Of a stretch of DNA of 48,535 bases, positions 1-8,081 are shown piece after piece. Source of the stretch: Microseira wollei NIES-4236 (GTDB lineage: Bacteria > Cyanobacteriota > Cyanobacteriia > Cyanobacteriales > Aerosakkonemataceae). The stretch is taken from positions 1-48,535 of the forward strand of contig NZ_BLAY01000065.1 in NCBI RefSeq assembly GCF_020521235.1, written 5' to 3'. The notes under the pieces are model-generated. The model was given only the letters and a program-made list of their open reading frames with translations, was not told where the DNA came from and searched no databases. Position numbers and translations under genes: made by a program. How positions within the stretch are numbered: position 1 is the stretch's first letter; every line of letters begins with the position of its first letter.

Positions 1-128
1 TAGAGTTTGCCAGCCTGTTGACATAGGTATTCTAATATCGCTTTTGTTTCTGGATCTGGGTGTAGCAATATTTGCTGGACGCCTATGCTGTCTTTAGTCT
101 TTGGCATGACTTGCGAGTTTGTTGACAT
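1..128 (-). CDS. tnpB: TnpB (IS200/IS605 OrfB), N-terminal end only, cut by window edge
   Basis: Reading the minus strand from ATG at 128 gives an open frame of 42 codons to the window edge. It begins MSTNSQVMPKTKDSIGVQQI and continues with LHPDPETKAILEYLCQQAGKL. The last part matches the start of many cyanobacterial TnpB proteins (LEYLCxxAxKLY). TnpB is the RNA-guided RuvC-type nuclease carried by IS200/IS605 elements; none of its catalytic residues lies in this window. It is divergent from tnpA at 185, the arrangement of IS605 itself, with only 56 bp between the two starts. Whether the gene is intact cannot be judged from here. Confidence 0.8.
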   Translation of the reverse strand, partial: MSTNSQVMPKTKDSIGVQQILLHPDPETKAILEYLCQQAGKL

Positions 129-184
129 GCTTATGGTAATCGACTACGATACCTGTGTCAACTGTTATGTAACAAAACGACAAG

Positions 185-583
185 ATGCTGCAAAAAGATT
201 ACCAATCTCACAATCATATTAAGTATTTGGTGAACTCTCATTTTGTCTGGATTCCTAAGCGCAGGAAAAAGGTTTTAGTGGGTGATGTAGCAACAAGGAT
301 AAGGCAGGTGTTTTTGGATTTAGCGATAGAGAGGGATTGGGATATATTGGCGATGGAGATTGCTCCCGACCACGTTCATTTATTTGTTAGTGTCAAGCCA
401 ACCGACACTCCTCATTTAGTGGTTAAAGCTTTTAAAGGTAGATCTAGTTACTATCTGCGAAAAGAGTTTCCCCAATTAAAAAAGCTGCCGTCTCTTTGGA
501 CGCACAGCTATTTTGTCAGTACTGCTGGTAATATTAGCAGCGATGTGGTTAAACGTTATATTGAAGATCCTCACCATCGTTGA
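185..583 (+). CDS. tnpA: TnpA, Y1 HUH single-strand transposase of IS200/IS605
   Basis: This 132-residue protein has the usual full length of IS200-type transposases. The HUH metal-binding pair is visible as DHVHLFV (His63 and His65), and the catalytic tyrosine is probably Tyr125 in VVKRYIEDPHHR. The family cuts and joins single-stranded DNA at subterminal hairpins and makes no target duplication. The gene appears intact and could be active. It is divergently paired with a tnpB reading off the left edge. Downstream, at 599-648, are two short hairpins that may form the right end of the element. Confidence 0.93.
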   Translation: MLQKDYQSHNHIKYLVNSHFVWIPKRRKKVLVGDVATRIRQVFLDLAIERDWDILAMEIAPDHVHLFVSVKPTDTPHLVVKAFKGRSSYYLRKEFPQLKKLPSLWTHSYFVSTAGNISSDVVKRYIEDPHHR

Positions 584-598
584 TTCTGAAATACGACT

Positions 599-648
599 GC
601 GGTTAAAACCGCTCGTGTCGCTTTCCTCTCAGCTCTTTAGAGACTGAG
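599..648. repeat. Hairpins at the presumed right end of the IS200/IS605 element
   Basis: GCGGTTAAAACCGC (599-612) is a 6-bp stem with a 2-nt loop. About 15 bp later lies CTCAG...CTGAG (about 628-648). Subterminal imperfect hairpins are what TnpA of this family recognises. The exact end cannot be placed, but homology to YhcG starts at 671, so the junction lies between 584 and 671. Confidence 0.45.
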
Positions 649-670
649 TTTCTCGCTTCCCGTTTTTCCT

Positions 671-1462
671 ATGAGAGCTTTTGCAGAGGCATACCCGGAT
701 GAAGAAATTGTCCAACGCAGCGTTGGACAATTACCCTGGAGGCACAATATCGCCCTGCTTGAAAAGCTGAAGTCCCATGAAAAAAGACTTTGGTACGCTG
801 GGAAAGCTCTGGAAAACGGCTGGAGCCGGGATATACTCGTACTTCAGATTGAAACCGACCTCTACCAACCCATGGGAGGAGCAATCACCAACTTCCAACA
901 AGTGCTTCCAAAACCACAATCCGATCTCGCTCAAAGTCTCCTGAAAGACCCGTACCACCTCGACTTCCTCACTCTCAGCCAAGATGCACAAGAGCGGGAA
1001 CTGGAGAAAGGTCTTGTCGAACACATCCGCGACTTTTTACTGGAACTTGGATTGGGTTTTGCTTTTTTGGGCAACCAGTATCCGATTGAAGTTGATGGTA
1101 AAGAGTACAGGCTTGACCTTCTCTTTTACCATGTAAAGCTTCACTGCTATGTCATCATTGACCTCAAAATGCGAGAGTTTCAACCGGAATACTCTGGCAA
1201 GATGAATTTCTACGTTGCAGCGGTTGATAATCTGCTCCGCTCTTCCAGCGATAATCGCACCATCGGCATCATTCTCTGTAAAAGTAAGAGCAAAACCACT
1301 GTGGAGTATGCCCTTCAGGAGATGGGAAACCCGATTGGTGTTTCAACCTTTAAATTGCACCAGTCACTCCCTGAGCCGCTACGCGATAGCTTACCCTCGA
1401 TAGAACAGCTGGAAATGGAACTAGAGGCGATCGCTATAGAATCAGATGAGATGGATTTCTAA
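671..1462 (+). CDS. YhcG-type PD-(D/E)XK nuclease (DUF1016), 5'-truncated
   Basis: The 263 residues match the C-terminal three quarters of YhcG/DUF1016 proteins, usually about 340-350 residues. The nuclease core is visible: Asp149 in RLDLLFYH, Asp164-x-Lys166 in VIIDLKMREF (the family more often has Glu here), and the trailing GKMNFY. The alignable part starts at MRAFAEAYPDEE. The N-terminal DUF1016_N DNA-binding domain that should precede it is missing, and the frame is closed by TAG at 638-640. The IS element ends just upstream. YhcG proteins are often found with restriction or defence genes. This remnant keeps its catalytic domain but has probably lost its promoter and DNA-binding half. 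Confidence 0.82.
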   Translation: MRAFAEAYPDEEIVQRSVGQLPWRHNIALLEKLKSHEKRLWYAGKALENGWSRDILVLQIETDLYQPMGGAITNFQQVLPKPQSDLAQSLLKDPYHLDFLTLSQDAQERELEKGLVEHIRDFLLELGLGFAFLGNQYPIEVDGKEYRLDLLFYHVKLHCYVIIDLKMREFQPEYSGKMNFYVAAVDNLLRSSSDNRTIGIILCKSKSKTTVEYALQEMGNPIGVSTFKLHQSLPEPLRDSLPSIEQLEMELEAIAIESDEMDF

Positions 1463-1533
1463 TTAAAAAATTAAGATTGCAGATTTAATTCACATCTAAA
1501 ATCTGCAATCTACAATCTGCAATTCTCCATTAA
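1463..1533. repeat. AATCTGCAATCT-type intergenic repeat, copy 1
   Basis: Multiple forward and inverted copies of AGATTGCAGATT / AATCTGCAATCT fold this gap into a hairpin. The same motif returns at 2880-2947, 13446-13470 and 17937-18006, always beside a gene end. It lies between the convergent ends of the YhcG-like gene and hemA and may serve as a bidirectional terminator. Confidence 0.6.
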
Positions 1534-1537
1534 TGAG

Positions 1538-2833
1538 CTAACCAAACTGCTCGCCGGTAGACTCTGCTTCCAAATTAAACAGCATTTCCAAAGTTTGCAT
1601 CGCTTTGCGCCGCGCTTCGATATCCTGCTGCGCCCGTAATTGTACCATCGGGTCGTGGAGAATTTTATTGATAATACCCCGCGTCAGGTTTTCAATTACG
1701 CCTTGATGGCGTTCTGAAAATTCCGTACCCAAACGAGATAAAGCTTTTTCTAACTCTTGGGCGCGGATAGTTTCCATTTTATTTCGCAAGCAGTTGATCG
1801 TTTCGACTGTATCGAGACTGCGCCACCAACTATCAAAAGCTTCGACTTCTTCTTCCAACAATACTGCGGCTTCTTGCGCCATTTGTCGCCGACTTTCTTG
1901 ATTTTGAGCTACTACAGCTTTTAAGTCATCGACATTAAATGCTTTGACATTAGCCAATCCGTTGACATCCCCATCTACGTTGCGGGGTACGGAAATATCA
2001 AATAACATCAAAGAGCAACTGGCTGTTAATACCGCTTCCAATTTGGTGCGATTTAACAGCGGTTCAGTTGAAGAAGTACTGGTAAAAACAATATTAGATC
2101 CGGCAACAACTGGCATCATTTCTGATAGGGTGTGCAGTTGTATTTGTGCTTCTGGAAATTGATTGGCTAATTCTTGCGCTCGCTGCATCGAACGATTCAC
2201 AATCGCAATCTGAGTTGCACCCTTCGCCAACAAATGTTGCACCAGCAGGCGCGACATTTTACCCGCGCCCAAAATTGCCACTTTACAGGCGGCTAAATGG
2301 TCTACTTTCATGTGGGCTAATTCTACCGCCGCCGAACTGATAGACACAGCACCTGTACCGATGCTGGTTTCGGTGCGGACTCGCTTCCCAGCGGTCAGCG
2401 CTTGTTTAAATAATCGGTTGAGAATTGACCCAATTCCCTTGTATTGTTGGCCTAATTTATGAGTATTTTTGACTTGAGCCAGAATTTGCCCTTCTCCTAA
2501 CACTAAACTATCCAAACCTGCTGCAACGCGCATCAGGTGCATGACCGCGTCTTGGTGCAGCAGGATAAACAGGTGTTTCCGCAGGTGAGGAACGGGGATT
2601 TTGCTATGTTCGGAAAGAAATTGGGTTACTTCCCGGACGCCTGGTTCGGTTTCCTTAGCGACGATGTAAATTTCCAGACGGTTGCAGGTGCTGAGGATGG
2701 CGACTTCTTCGATGTGGGGGTAACTGAGGAGGTGAGCGATGGCGCCTTCCACCTGGGGTTCTGGAATGCTCAGTTTTTCCCGAACTTCTACGGTTGCGGT
2801 TTTATGGCTAAGTCCTACGACTGCGATATTCAT
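1538..2833 (-). CDS. hemA: Glutamyl-tRNA reductase
   Basis: It catalyses the NADPH-dependent reduction of glutamyl-tRNA to glutamate-1-semialdehyde, the first committed step of tetrapyrrole synthesis and hence of chlorophyll, haem and phycobilins. The 431 residues are the usual cyanobacterial length. Cys50 in STCNRLEIY is the catalytic nucleophile. [17 protein letters not shown] is the family signature, and a Rossmann motif (AILGAGKMS) opens the NADPH domain near residue 190. A C-terminal helical dimerisation region follows. The ATG at 2833 gives the standard N-terminus [13 protein letters not shown]. glpX lies upstream on the same strand. The 119-bp gap between them is filled by two repeat types, so separate promoters are possible. 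Confidence 0.97.
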   Translation of the reverse strand: MNIAVVGLSHKTATVEVREKLSIPEPQVEGAIAHLLSYPHIEEVAILSTCNRLEIYIVAKETEPGVREVTQFLSEHSKIPVPHLRKHLFILLHQDAVMHLMRVAAGLDSLVLGEGQILAQVKNTHKLGQQYKGIGSILNRLFKQALTAGKRVRTETSIGTGAVSISSAAVELAHMKVDHLAACKVAILGAGKMSRLLVQHLLAKGATQIAIVNRSMQRAQELANQFPEAQIQLHTLSEMMPVVAGSNIVFTSTSSTEPLLNRTKLEAVLTASCSLMLFDISVPRNVDGDVNGLANVKAFNVDDLKAVVAQNQESRRQMAQEAAVLLEEEVEAFDSWWRSLDTVETINCLRNKMETIRAQELEKALSRLGTEFSERHQGVIENLTRGIINKILHDPMVQLRAQQDIEARRKAMQTLEMLFNLEAESTGEQFG

Positions 2834-2842
2834 TTTCTAAAT

Positions 2843-2878
2843 GGCTAATTGCTAATTGCTAATTGGTAATTGGTAATT
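2843..2878. repeat. Heptameric tandem repeat (GCTAATT/GGTAATT)
   Basis: About five tandem copies of TAATTGC/TAATTGG directly precede the hemA start. They belong to the TAATGGC/TTAGCAA heptamer class that recurs at 20385-20425, 24226-24300, 26757-26838 and inside both miniature elements. Confidence 0.75.
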
Positions 2879-2879
2879 T

Positions 2880-2947
2880 CAAATTGCCGATTGCAGATTT
2901 CAGATTAAATTAATTTAAATCTAAAATCTGCAATCTGAAATCTAAAA
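2880..2947. repeat. AATCTGCAATCT-type intergenic repeat, copy 2
   Basis: Inverted copies of GATTGCAGATTTCAGATT and AATCTGCAATCTGAAATC form a long hairpin immediately after the glpX stop. A role as the glpX terminator is plausible. Confidence 0.6.
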
Positions 2948-2952
2948 TTTTC

Positions 2953-3993
2953 CTAGCGCAGCTGTATGTATTCCAGCTTATCGAACATGTGGATTGTGTC
3001 CACGAAGCGAGCTGTACTCGATTGACTGGAAATTACCAGACTTTGAGTCCGAGCGCCGTTGTGGAAGAACTGCACACCTTGCATCAGCGTACCTGGGGTA
3101 ATCCCGCAAGCAGCAAACAGAACAGTTTCGCCAGAAGCGAGTTCTTCAGCGTTGTAAACCCGATCTCCGTCAGTAATTCCCATTTCCTTCAGCCGCGCCA
3201 GGTTACCTTCTTTGTTTTCGCCAATCAAACCTGTTTTCACGACATCCGGATCGTAGATCAGCTGACCTTGGAAGTGTCCGCCCAAACAGCGCATAGCTGC
3301 TGCCGAGATCACGCCTTCGGGTGCAGCGCCAATACCCATCAAGCAGTGAATGCCCGACCCAGCAAAAGCACAGCAAATCGCGGCAGAAACGTCGCCGTCG
3401 CTGATCAGCCGCACTCTGGCTCCCGCGTTGCGAATTTCTTGAATCAGTTCTTTGTGACGGGGGCGATCCATTACGACTACCACCAATTCCTCAACACTGC
3501 GCTTCATGCAATCCGAGAGGATTCTCAGGTTTTCGGTAGCGGACTTATTGATATCGACATGACCCCGCGCCACGGCTGGTGCTGCCAACTTTTTCATGTA
3601 AAAGTCGGGTGCAGCAAACAACCCGCCTTTTTCAGAAATTGCCAACACCGCCATCGAACCATTTTGACCGTAGGCGACCAAGTTAGTGCCTTCGCAAGGG
3701 TCAACGGCAATGTCAATCTCAACCAGTTCGTCGGGGTTGCAGAATGCTTTGGCATCTTCCCGGGTGCAGATCCCCACTTCTTCCCCGATATAGAGCATGG
3801 GAGCTTCATCCCGTTCCCCTTCACCGATAACGATACGACCCCGCATGTGAATTTTGTTCATGCGTTCCCGCATTGCTTCCACAGCCACGTGATCGGCGGT
3901 GTTTTTTTCGCCTTTCCCCATCCAGCGAGCAGATGCGATCGCTGCCTGCTCTACTACTTCAATAATTTCTAAACCGATGCTACTCTCGATCAC
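2953..3993 (-). CDS. glpX: Class II fructose-1,6-/sedoheptulose-1,7-bisphosphatase
   Basis: It dephosphorylates fructose-1,6-bisphosphate and sedoheptulose-1,7-bisphosphate in the Calvin cycle and gluconeogenesis. The 346 residues match the cyanobacterial bifunctional enzyme. Metal and phosphate ligands appear in [10 protein letters not shown] (57-66) and DPCEGTN (98-104). Further family blocks are [16 protein letters not shown] and [14 protein letters not shown]. The ATG at 3993 gives the standard start [18 protein letters not shown]. In cyanobacteria this enzyme replaces the plant-type SBPase and is redox regulated. The sequence itself shows no unusual residues. Confidence 0.96.
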   Translation of the reverse strand: MIESSIGLEIIEVVEQAAIASARWMGKGEKNTADHVAVEAMRERMNKIHMRGRIVIGEGERDEAPMLYIGEEVGICTREDAKAFCNPDELVEIDIAVDPCEGTNLVAYGQNGSMAVLAISEKGGLFAAPDFYMKKLAAPAVARGHVDINKSATENLRILSDCMKRSVEELVVVVMDRPRHKELIQEIRNAGARVRLISDGDVSAAICCAFAGSGIHCLMGIGAAPEGVISAAAMRCLGGHFQGQLIYDPDVVKTGLIGENKEGNLARLKEMGITDGDRVYNAEELASGETVLFAACGITPGTLMQGVQFFHNGARTQSLVISSQSSTARFVDTIHMFDKLEYIQLR

Positions 3994-4097
3994 GGTGTCC
4001 GTCCTTCCAGCTGCTTGATTTTCCGAAGTTTCGTGTGGCCTTACCAGTTTTAAAGTCTATCAGAATGGGGATCTCCACTTGAAGGGGTTCCGATAAG

Positions 4098-4910
4098 TTA
4101 AAAATCTACGGCAGTGAAACGACCGCTGAGGTCGGCGGGTGTGGTATTAATCGCAAAACCCAGCAGCGCCGAGCCGTTAATTCCAATTGACGTGCCGCTA
4201 ATCAGACCATCGCCGTTGGGATCGATGTCTATACCTGTAGTGAAAATATATGCTTGTCTAATCATTTCAGTGGTGAGGCCGACATTTACCAATTCTGGAG
4301 TAGCGAGAACGTCAGCCATCGGGATATTCTCCGATTTCAGCAAGATATTGGCCTCAGTGATGCCGCCAGTTAAACCAATGCGATCGCTAGATTTATCAAA
4401 ATCCCAGATCAAATCGGCACTATTGGGATCTTGCAAAACCGTATCGGTTCTGAGGACAAAAATATCGCTACCCCCACCACCAATCAAGAAATCCAGGCCA
4501 AAATCCCCAATCAGAATGTCATTACCACCAGGGCCAACTTTCCCCGTATTATCAGCTAGCAAGTCCCCAAACACCAGATCTGAACCTTTACCGCCGCGAA
4601 CTATATAGTCTCCTGCTCCCCCCAAAACGAAGTCTTCCCCCATATTCCCGTTGACGTTGTCGTTCCCTTCGTCCCCAAACACTCCATCAGAATCTTTCCC
4701 GCCATACAGGGTGTCCGCGCCGCCGCCACCGTACACGAAGTCCTCACCCATGTTGCCATTCATTATTTCGCTGTCTGAAGAGCCTTTGATGGTATCGTTG
4801 CCCTGTAGCGCCACCAATCCAATTGGCAACCCCACCAGCAATCCTGGAGTCACCTGAAAATTATCGTTGCCGGAAGTCAGGCTGTAAAAACCTTCTGGGT
4901 TGAGTGCCAT
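4098..4910 (-). CDS. RTX/haemolysin-type calcium-binding repeat protein
   Basis: This 270-residue protein has an N-terminal stretch of about 35 residues (MALNPEGFYSLTSGNDNF). About eight glycine/aspartate nonapeptides of the GGxGxDxLx type follow to about residue 153, for example GGGGADTLYGG and GGKGSDLVFGD. These fold as a calcium-binding parallel beta-roll. The C-terminal part carries a DPNGDG loop that could bind another calcium. There is no signal peptide, as expected for proteins exported by a type I system through a C-terminal signal, but no exporter genes lie nearby. Its start is 9 bp after the ancestral stop of the broken exoprotein gene. The partner or substrate is unknown. Confidence 0.8.
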   Translation of the reverse strand: MALNPEGFYSLTSGNDNFQVTPGLLVGLPIGLVALQGNDTIKGSSDSEIMNGNMGEDFVYGGGGADTLYGGKDSDGVFGDEGNDNVNGNMGEDFVLGGAGDYIVRGGKGSDLVFGDLLADNTGKVGPGGNDILIGDFGLDFLIGGGGSDIFVLRTDTVLQDPNSADLIWDFDKSSDRIGLTGGITEANILLKSENIPMADVLATPELVNVGLTTEMIRQAYIFTTGIDIDPNGDGLISGTSIGINGSALLGFAINTTPADLSGRFTAVDF

Positions 4911-5249
4911 TTTTCTACCTACCTTATTTGAGCGCTTAACCTACAGGCTGGTTCAGCCAGCCAAACAAGGTCGGGAGTTGGTGCAGTAGCAACAAGCACA
5001 ACCTGGCCTTTTTCGTTAATTACCCAGCCAGTAGCTTCCACTATCCTATTGCTTTGATCGCCGGAAGGGTCGCGCTCCGCGTCTCTCCAACTCCTTTGTC
5101 AGAGCGTCTTCTTCTTCAGAGCGTCCCCGCCTTTCACCATCGAGTGTAACTAAATCTACCAGTACCGTTTCGCCCCCCATCGATTCGTTGGGACTCGGTG
5201 CAATGCCGCCCCGTCCGGTGACGACGAAGCTACTCCCTTGTCGAGCGGC

Positions 5250-6395
5250 TCAACAGCCGTCAACAATCAGTCCGGTAACATCTACCACATTATCTGCCAA
5301 TTCCACCAATCCAGAACTGGGGTCAACATCAGGTGTGTTGATAGTAATAGTACCAGCCGCAATCTTTCCAGTAGCGGTAATATCGCTTTCTGAGGTAAGT
5401 GCATCGCGTGGTTGCGTAATTAAAATAAATTGAGTATCTATAGTGACATTAACGCCGACAAATTCCTCAGAGTTAGCACTGATGTCGCTATTTTCCAAAG
5501 CGGCGAGGACACCGACATCGAGGGTGATATTGCCGCCGACGATATTGCTACCTGTGGCATTGGTGGTGATGAAGCTGCGATTGCGGAGGATGAGGGAGTC
5601 GGATCGCAAGGTAATATTCCCTTTACCCGCCACCGTCTCAGCACCAATCGCTGCTTGGTTTAGACCCACGGAGTCAGCTTTGACCTCTATATTGCCTGCC
5701 GCACCCTGTCCGACACTGTTGGCATTCAGAACCGCAGGATTTGTAACTGAGAGTAACCCCGTTTCAATCTCAATCAAACCGCCTTTTCCAATAGCTGTTT
5801 CTGCTGCTACTGAGCTGAAAATACCGCTGAATTCTCCATTGCTCCCCACTCCATCAAAAGAGACAGTATCGGTAGCAATAATCCTCACATTTCCCGCATC
5901 TCCTTTTCCGGAAGTACCGACAAGTAATTGAGCGCCGTTAGTAACAGCAAGCGACCCAGTTGTAATGCTGATTTCGCCTCCCTTTCCCACAGCTTTGTCA
6001 CCGACGGTACTAAAGATACCGCTAGAACCTCCATCAATCCCCACGCCATCAAGGGAAACGGTTTCGGTAGCAGTAATCGTGATATTTCCTGCATTTCCTT
6101 CCCCATTTGTTCTCGCTGTTAAAACGCCACCATTGGTGAGGGAAAGCGACCTGGTTGTGATGTCAATGCTACCACCGTTACCTACGGCTTCTGTTTCCAC
6201 CGTGGTGAAAGCTGCACTGGGGCGTTTATTGCTACTCACTCCATCAAAGAAGACGCTATCGGTAGCAGTAATCCTCAAATTTCCGGCATTCCCTTGTCCG
6301 CGACTCAGGGATTGTAATTGAGCGCCACCCGTAACAGAAAGCGACCTTGTTGTGATGTTGATATCGCCAGTGTTGCCTTTTGCTCCCCGTTCCAC
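5250..6395 (-). CDS. Central/C-terminal fragment of the exoprotein (no secretion signal)
   Basis: The 381 residues consist of beta-helix repeats with recurrent SLDGV and ITTRSLSVTNGA blocks, then the NVVDVTGLIVDGC end block. The GTG at 6395 (MERGAKGNTGD) is only an internal codon of the ancestral gene. Upstream, the open frame reads ...FSTIVTST into the 3-bp duplication flanking the element. Without a signal peptide or a ribosome-binding site, this piece is probably not made into a useful protein. Confidence 0.7.
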   Translation of the reverse strand: MERGAKGNTGDINITTRSLSVTGGAQLQSLSRGQGNAGNLRITATDSVFFDGVSSNKRPSAAFTTVETEAVGNGGSIDITTRSLSLTNGGVLTARTNGEGNAGNITITATETVSLDGVGIDGGSSGIFSTVGDKAVGKGGEISITTGSLAVTNGAQLLVGTSGKGDAGNVRIIATDTVSFDGVGSNGEFSGIFSSVAAETAIGKGGLIEIETGLLSVTNPAVLNANSVGQGAAGNIEVKADSVGLNQAAIGAETVAGKGNITLRSDSLILRNRSFITTNATGSNIVGGNITLDVGVLAALENSDISANSEEFVGVNVTIDTQFILITQPRDALTSESDITATGKIAAGTITINTPDVDPSSGLVELADNVVDVTGLIVDGC

Positions 6396-6413
6396 CGTAC
6401 TTGTGACTATAGT

Positions 6414-6570
6414 AACCCAAGTTGCTAGTTATAACTATCGTGGGTTGCACAGCAGAAGCTAATCGCAAGCTTGCTAATTGCTTATGGGAATATTTTTCGT
6501 TTCTACCAGCCATTAGCTATTAGCCATTAGCCTGTCTTGGGCCCTAAAAAGATAACTAGCAACTTGCGTT
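6414..6570. mobile_element. Miniature inverted-repeat element, copy 1 (157 bp, AGT duplication)
   Basis: The left end AACCCAAGTTGCTAGTTAT (6414-6432) and right end ATAACTAGCAACTTGCGTT (6552-6570) are inverted repeats matching at 18 of 19 positions. AGT flanks both sides (6411-6413 and 6571-6573). No open frame of interest lies inside. The interior carries degenerate heptameric repeats (CCATTAGCTATTAGCCATTAGCC). The second copy at 32819-32952 has the same ends and its own 3-bp duplication. The 3-bp ANT-like target would suit mobilisation by an ISL2-group IS5-family transposase, which is inference. Confidence 0.88.
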
Positions 6571-7725
6571 AGTAGAGAATCCATTGCTATCTACCCCATC
6601 TAAAGAAATGCTATCAGTGGCAATAATGCTGATATTTCCCCCATTTCCCAGTCCCAACGTGCTGGTGGAAAGTCCAGCGCCATTCTTAACAGAAAGTGAC
6701 CTCGTTGTAATGTTAATGTCACCCCCCTTAGTCTGAGCTATACCTACCGTGCCTATAAGATTGGCAATAGCGCCAGAGGAAATCGTTACTTGCTCTGTGG
6801 CATTAATCTCAATATTCCCCGCAACAGTGCCAGATGGATCCAAACTTAGAGCTATCCCAGCCAAAAGCGTACTTCCTTCAGACATTGCCAAATTCCGAGC
6901 ATTAATGGCAATATCCCCACCTGCCGTAGAATCAACAAGAACACCAGCTATATTGTTAAGAAATACATCCGTTCGCGCCACCCCTTCAGGGAAATTCAAG
7001 CGCAGAATTTTGCCATCAATACTCAGTCGAATTATGCCTGCTGCTGCCAATCCTCCTAACTCAACTCGACCACCCGGTGCTTGCAAAATTCCACCTTCTA
7101 ATCGCACATCGCCGCCGACCAGTGCTAGGGTATTTCCCAATTGTACTTGCCTGCCGGATACAAAATTATCCCTATTGGTTACCCTGGCTTGATTCACAAT
7201 ACTTCCTGCTACTCCGCCATATTGTAAGCCAATGGGTACGCTGATAGTTAACAACGGTGTTGCTTGAGGAGTCTTAGCGCTGAAAAAACTCCCATCTGCA
7301 AAGACAATACTGTTTGCCGTACTTGCCAAAAACGAGCCACCAATATTTAGCCTCGCATTGCGACCCAAAATAATCCCATTTGGATTGAGCCGGAATAAAT
7401 TAGCATTCCCATTCGCTCGAATTAAGCCATCAATATTAGAAATAGATCCACCTGTTACTCGGCTGAAAATATTCTGAATATCGAGAGCATTGTTGAAAAA
7501 GGCGGTGCCACCCGTCGGGACAGAAAACTCTTGAAAGCTGTGAAATAAATTGCTACCTGCGCTTGTTCCTCCCTCAATAATGCGGGTGTTCCCTGCTTGC
7601 GTAATTGTGGAATTGACAGGTAAGGTTGCATCCGGGATAATTTGTGCTGCCGTTGGTTGGGCTGGGAATAGAGCCAACAAAGTACACCCGTTAAAGAGCC
7701 AGAATCGGACAGAACACCCTTTCAT
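6556..7725 (-). CDS. N-terminal fragment of the exoprotein (signal peptide, TPS domain, first repeats)
   Basis: This 389-residue frame could still be translated and exported. It has a signal peptide (residues 1-27), a haemagglutination-activity/TPS domain (about 30-150) and several beta-helix repeats. Its last four residues, NASC, and its TAG stop are encoded by the terminal inverted repeat of the inserted element, so the natural protein ended much further on. Confidence 0.8.
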   Translation of the reverse strand: MKGCSVRFWLFNGCTLLALFPAQPTAAQIIPDATLPVNSTITQAGNTRIIEGGTSAGSNLFHSFQEFSVPTGGTAFFNNALDIQNIFSRVTGGSISNIDGLIRANGNANLFRLNPNGIILGRNARLNIGGSFLASTANSIVFADGSFFSAKTPQATPLLTISVPIGLQYGGVAGSIVNQARVTNRDNFVSGRQVQLGNTLALVGGDVRLEGGILQAPGGRVELGGLAAAGIIRLSIDGKILRLNFPEGVARTDVFLNNIAGVLVDSTAGGDIAINARNLAMSEGSTLLAGIALSLDPSGTVAGNIEINATEQVTISSGAIANLIGTVGIAQTKGGDINITTRSLSVKNGAGLSTSTLGLGNGGNISIIATDSISLDGVDSNGFSTNASC

Positions 7726-7787
7726 GTACTGAGAGATATGAGGTTGAGGAACATTATCTGGGAGGGATGGTATTTCGGGAGCGAGCG

Positions 7788-8075
7788 CTAAAATTGTGCT
7801 TCTAGATCCCGTGATTGATGCAGGATTCTCACAATCTCGACTCTCTCTGGGAGAATTGTGTAGAAAATGATGTAAGGTTTGACGGGAAAACTTCTCAGTC
7901 CTGTGAAGAGTTCATTTCTCTGTCGCCCCATATTGGGAAATTGGGCAAGCATGGGAAAGCGATCTAGCAGTCGCGCCACTTGACGATCTGCGGCAATTTT
8001 GTCCTGCTGTGCCAGATAAACCCATAAATCTTCTAAATCTTGTTCGGCTTGCTGGGAAAGGCGATAGCGATTCAC
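7788..8075 (-). CDS. ParE/RelE-type toxin of a type II toxin-antitoxin pair
   Basis: The 95 residues have the ParE/RelE plasmid-stabilisation pattern. MNRYRLSQQAEQDLEDLWVY is the first strand and helix, IAADRQVARLLDRFPMLAQFPNMGR the helical hairpin, and LRSFPVKPYIIFYTILPERVEIVRILHQSRD the terminal beta-sheet. ParE toxins poison DNA gyrase and RelE toxins cleave mRNA; sequence alone does not decide which applies here. The start is 6 bp after the stop of the upstream antitoxin gene, so the two are co-transcribed in the usual antitoxin-first order. Confidence 0.85.
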   Translation of the reverse strand: MNRYRLSQQAEQDLEDLWVYLAQQDKIAADRQVARLLDRFPMLAQFPNMGRQRNELFTGLRSFPVKPYIIFYTILPERVEIVRILHQSRDLEAQF

Positions 8076-8081
8076 AAACGC

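Larger units (their letters stand above)
1..660. mobile_element. IS200/IS605-family element (left part beyond the window)
   Basis: A divergent tnpB/tnpA pair followed by subterminal hairpins defines one IS605-type element. The right boundary is approximate (584-671). It abuts the truncated YhcG-like gene, so it probably inserted into that gene or caused its 5' loss. Confidence 0.75.
4919..7725 (-). pseudogene. Filamentous haemagglutinin/TPS-type exoprotein, broken by an insertion, a stop and a frameshift
   Basis: One ancestral gene of about 880 codons can be reconstructed. The N-terminus (7725 to 6571) has a signal peptide ending in QPTAAQ, then a two-partner-secretion domain with the NPNGI motif (LFRLNPNGIILGRNARLN). 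Tandem beta-helix repeats of the form DITTRSLSLTNGG...GNAGNITITATETVSLDGV follow. A 157-bp miniature element (6414-6570) splits the repeats. Downstream the frame ends at TGA (5250-5252) in VDGC*, although the typical tail AARQGSSFVVTGRGGIAPSPNES continues in the same frame. Near 5087-5110 the frame shifts, after which WRDAERDPSGDQ and IVEATGWVINEKGQVVLVATAP run to TAG at 4919. Such proteins are secreted adhesins exported by a TpsB partner; none is in the window. Confidence 0.88.

Noticed and set aside
2989-3972. A 327-codon open frame on the plus strand, exactly opposite glpX
   Set aside because: It is antisense to a clearly real gene. Its translation is rich in His, Cys and Phe with no family pattern, and it has no ribosome-binding site.
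5443-7192. Several plus-strand frames of 100-160 codons
   Set aside because: They are shadows of the low-complexity repeats of the exoprotein gene on the other strand.
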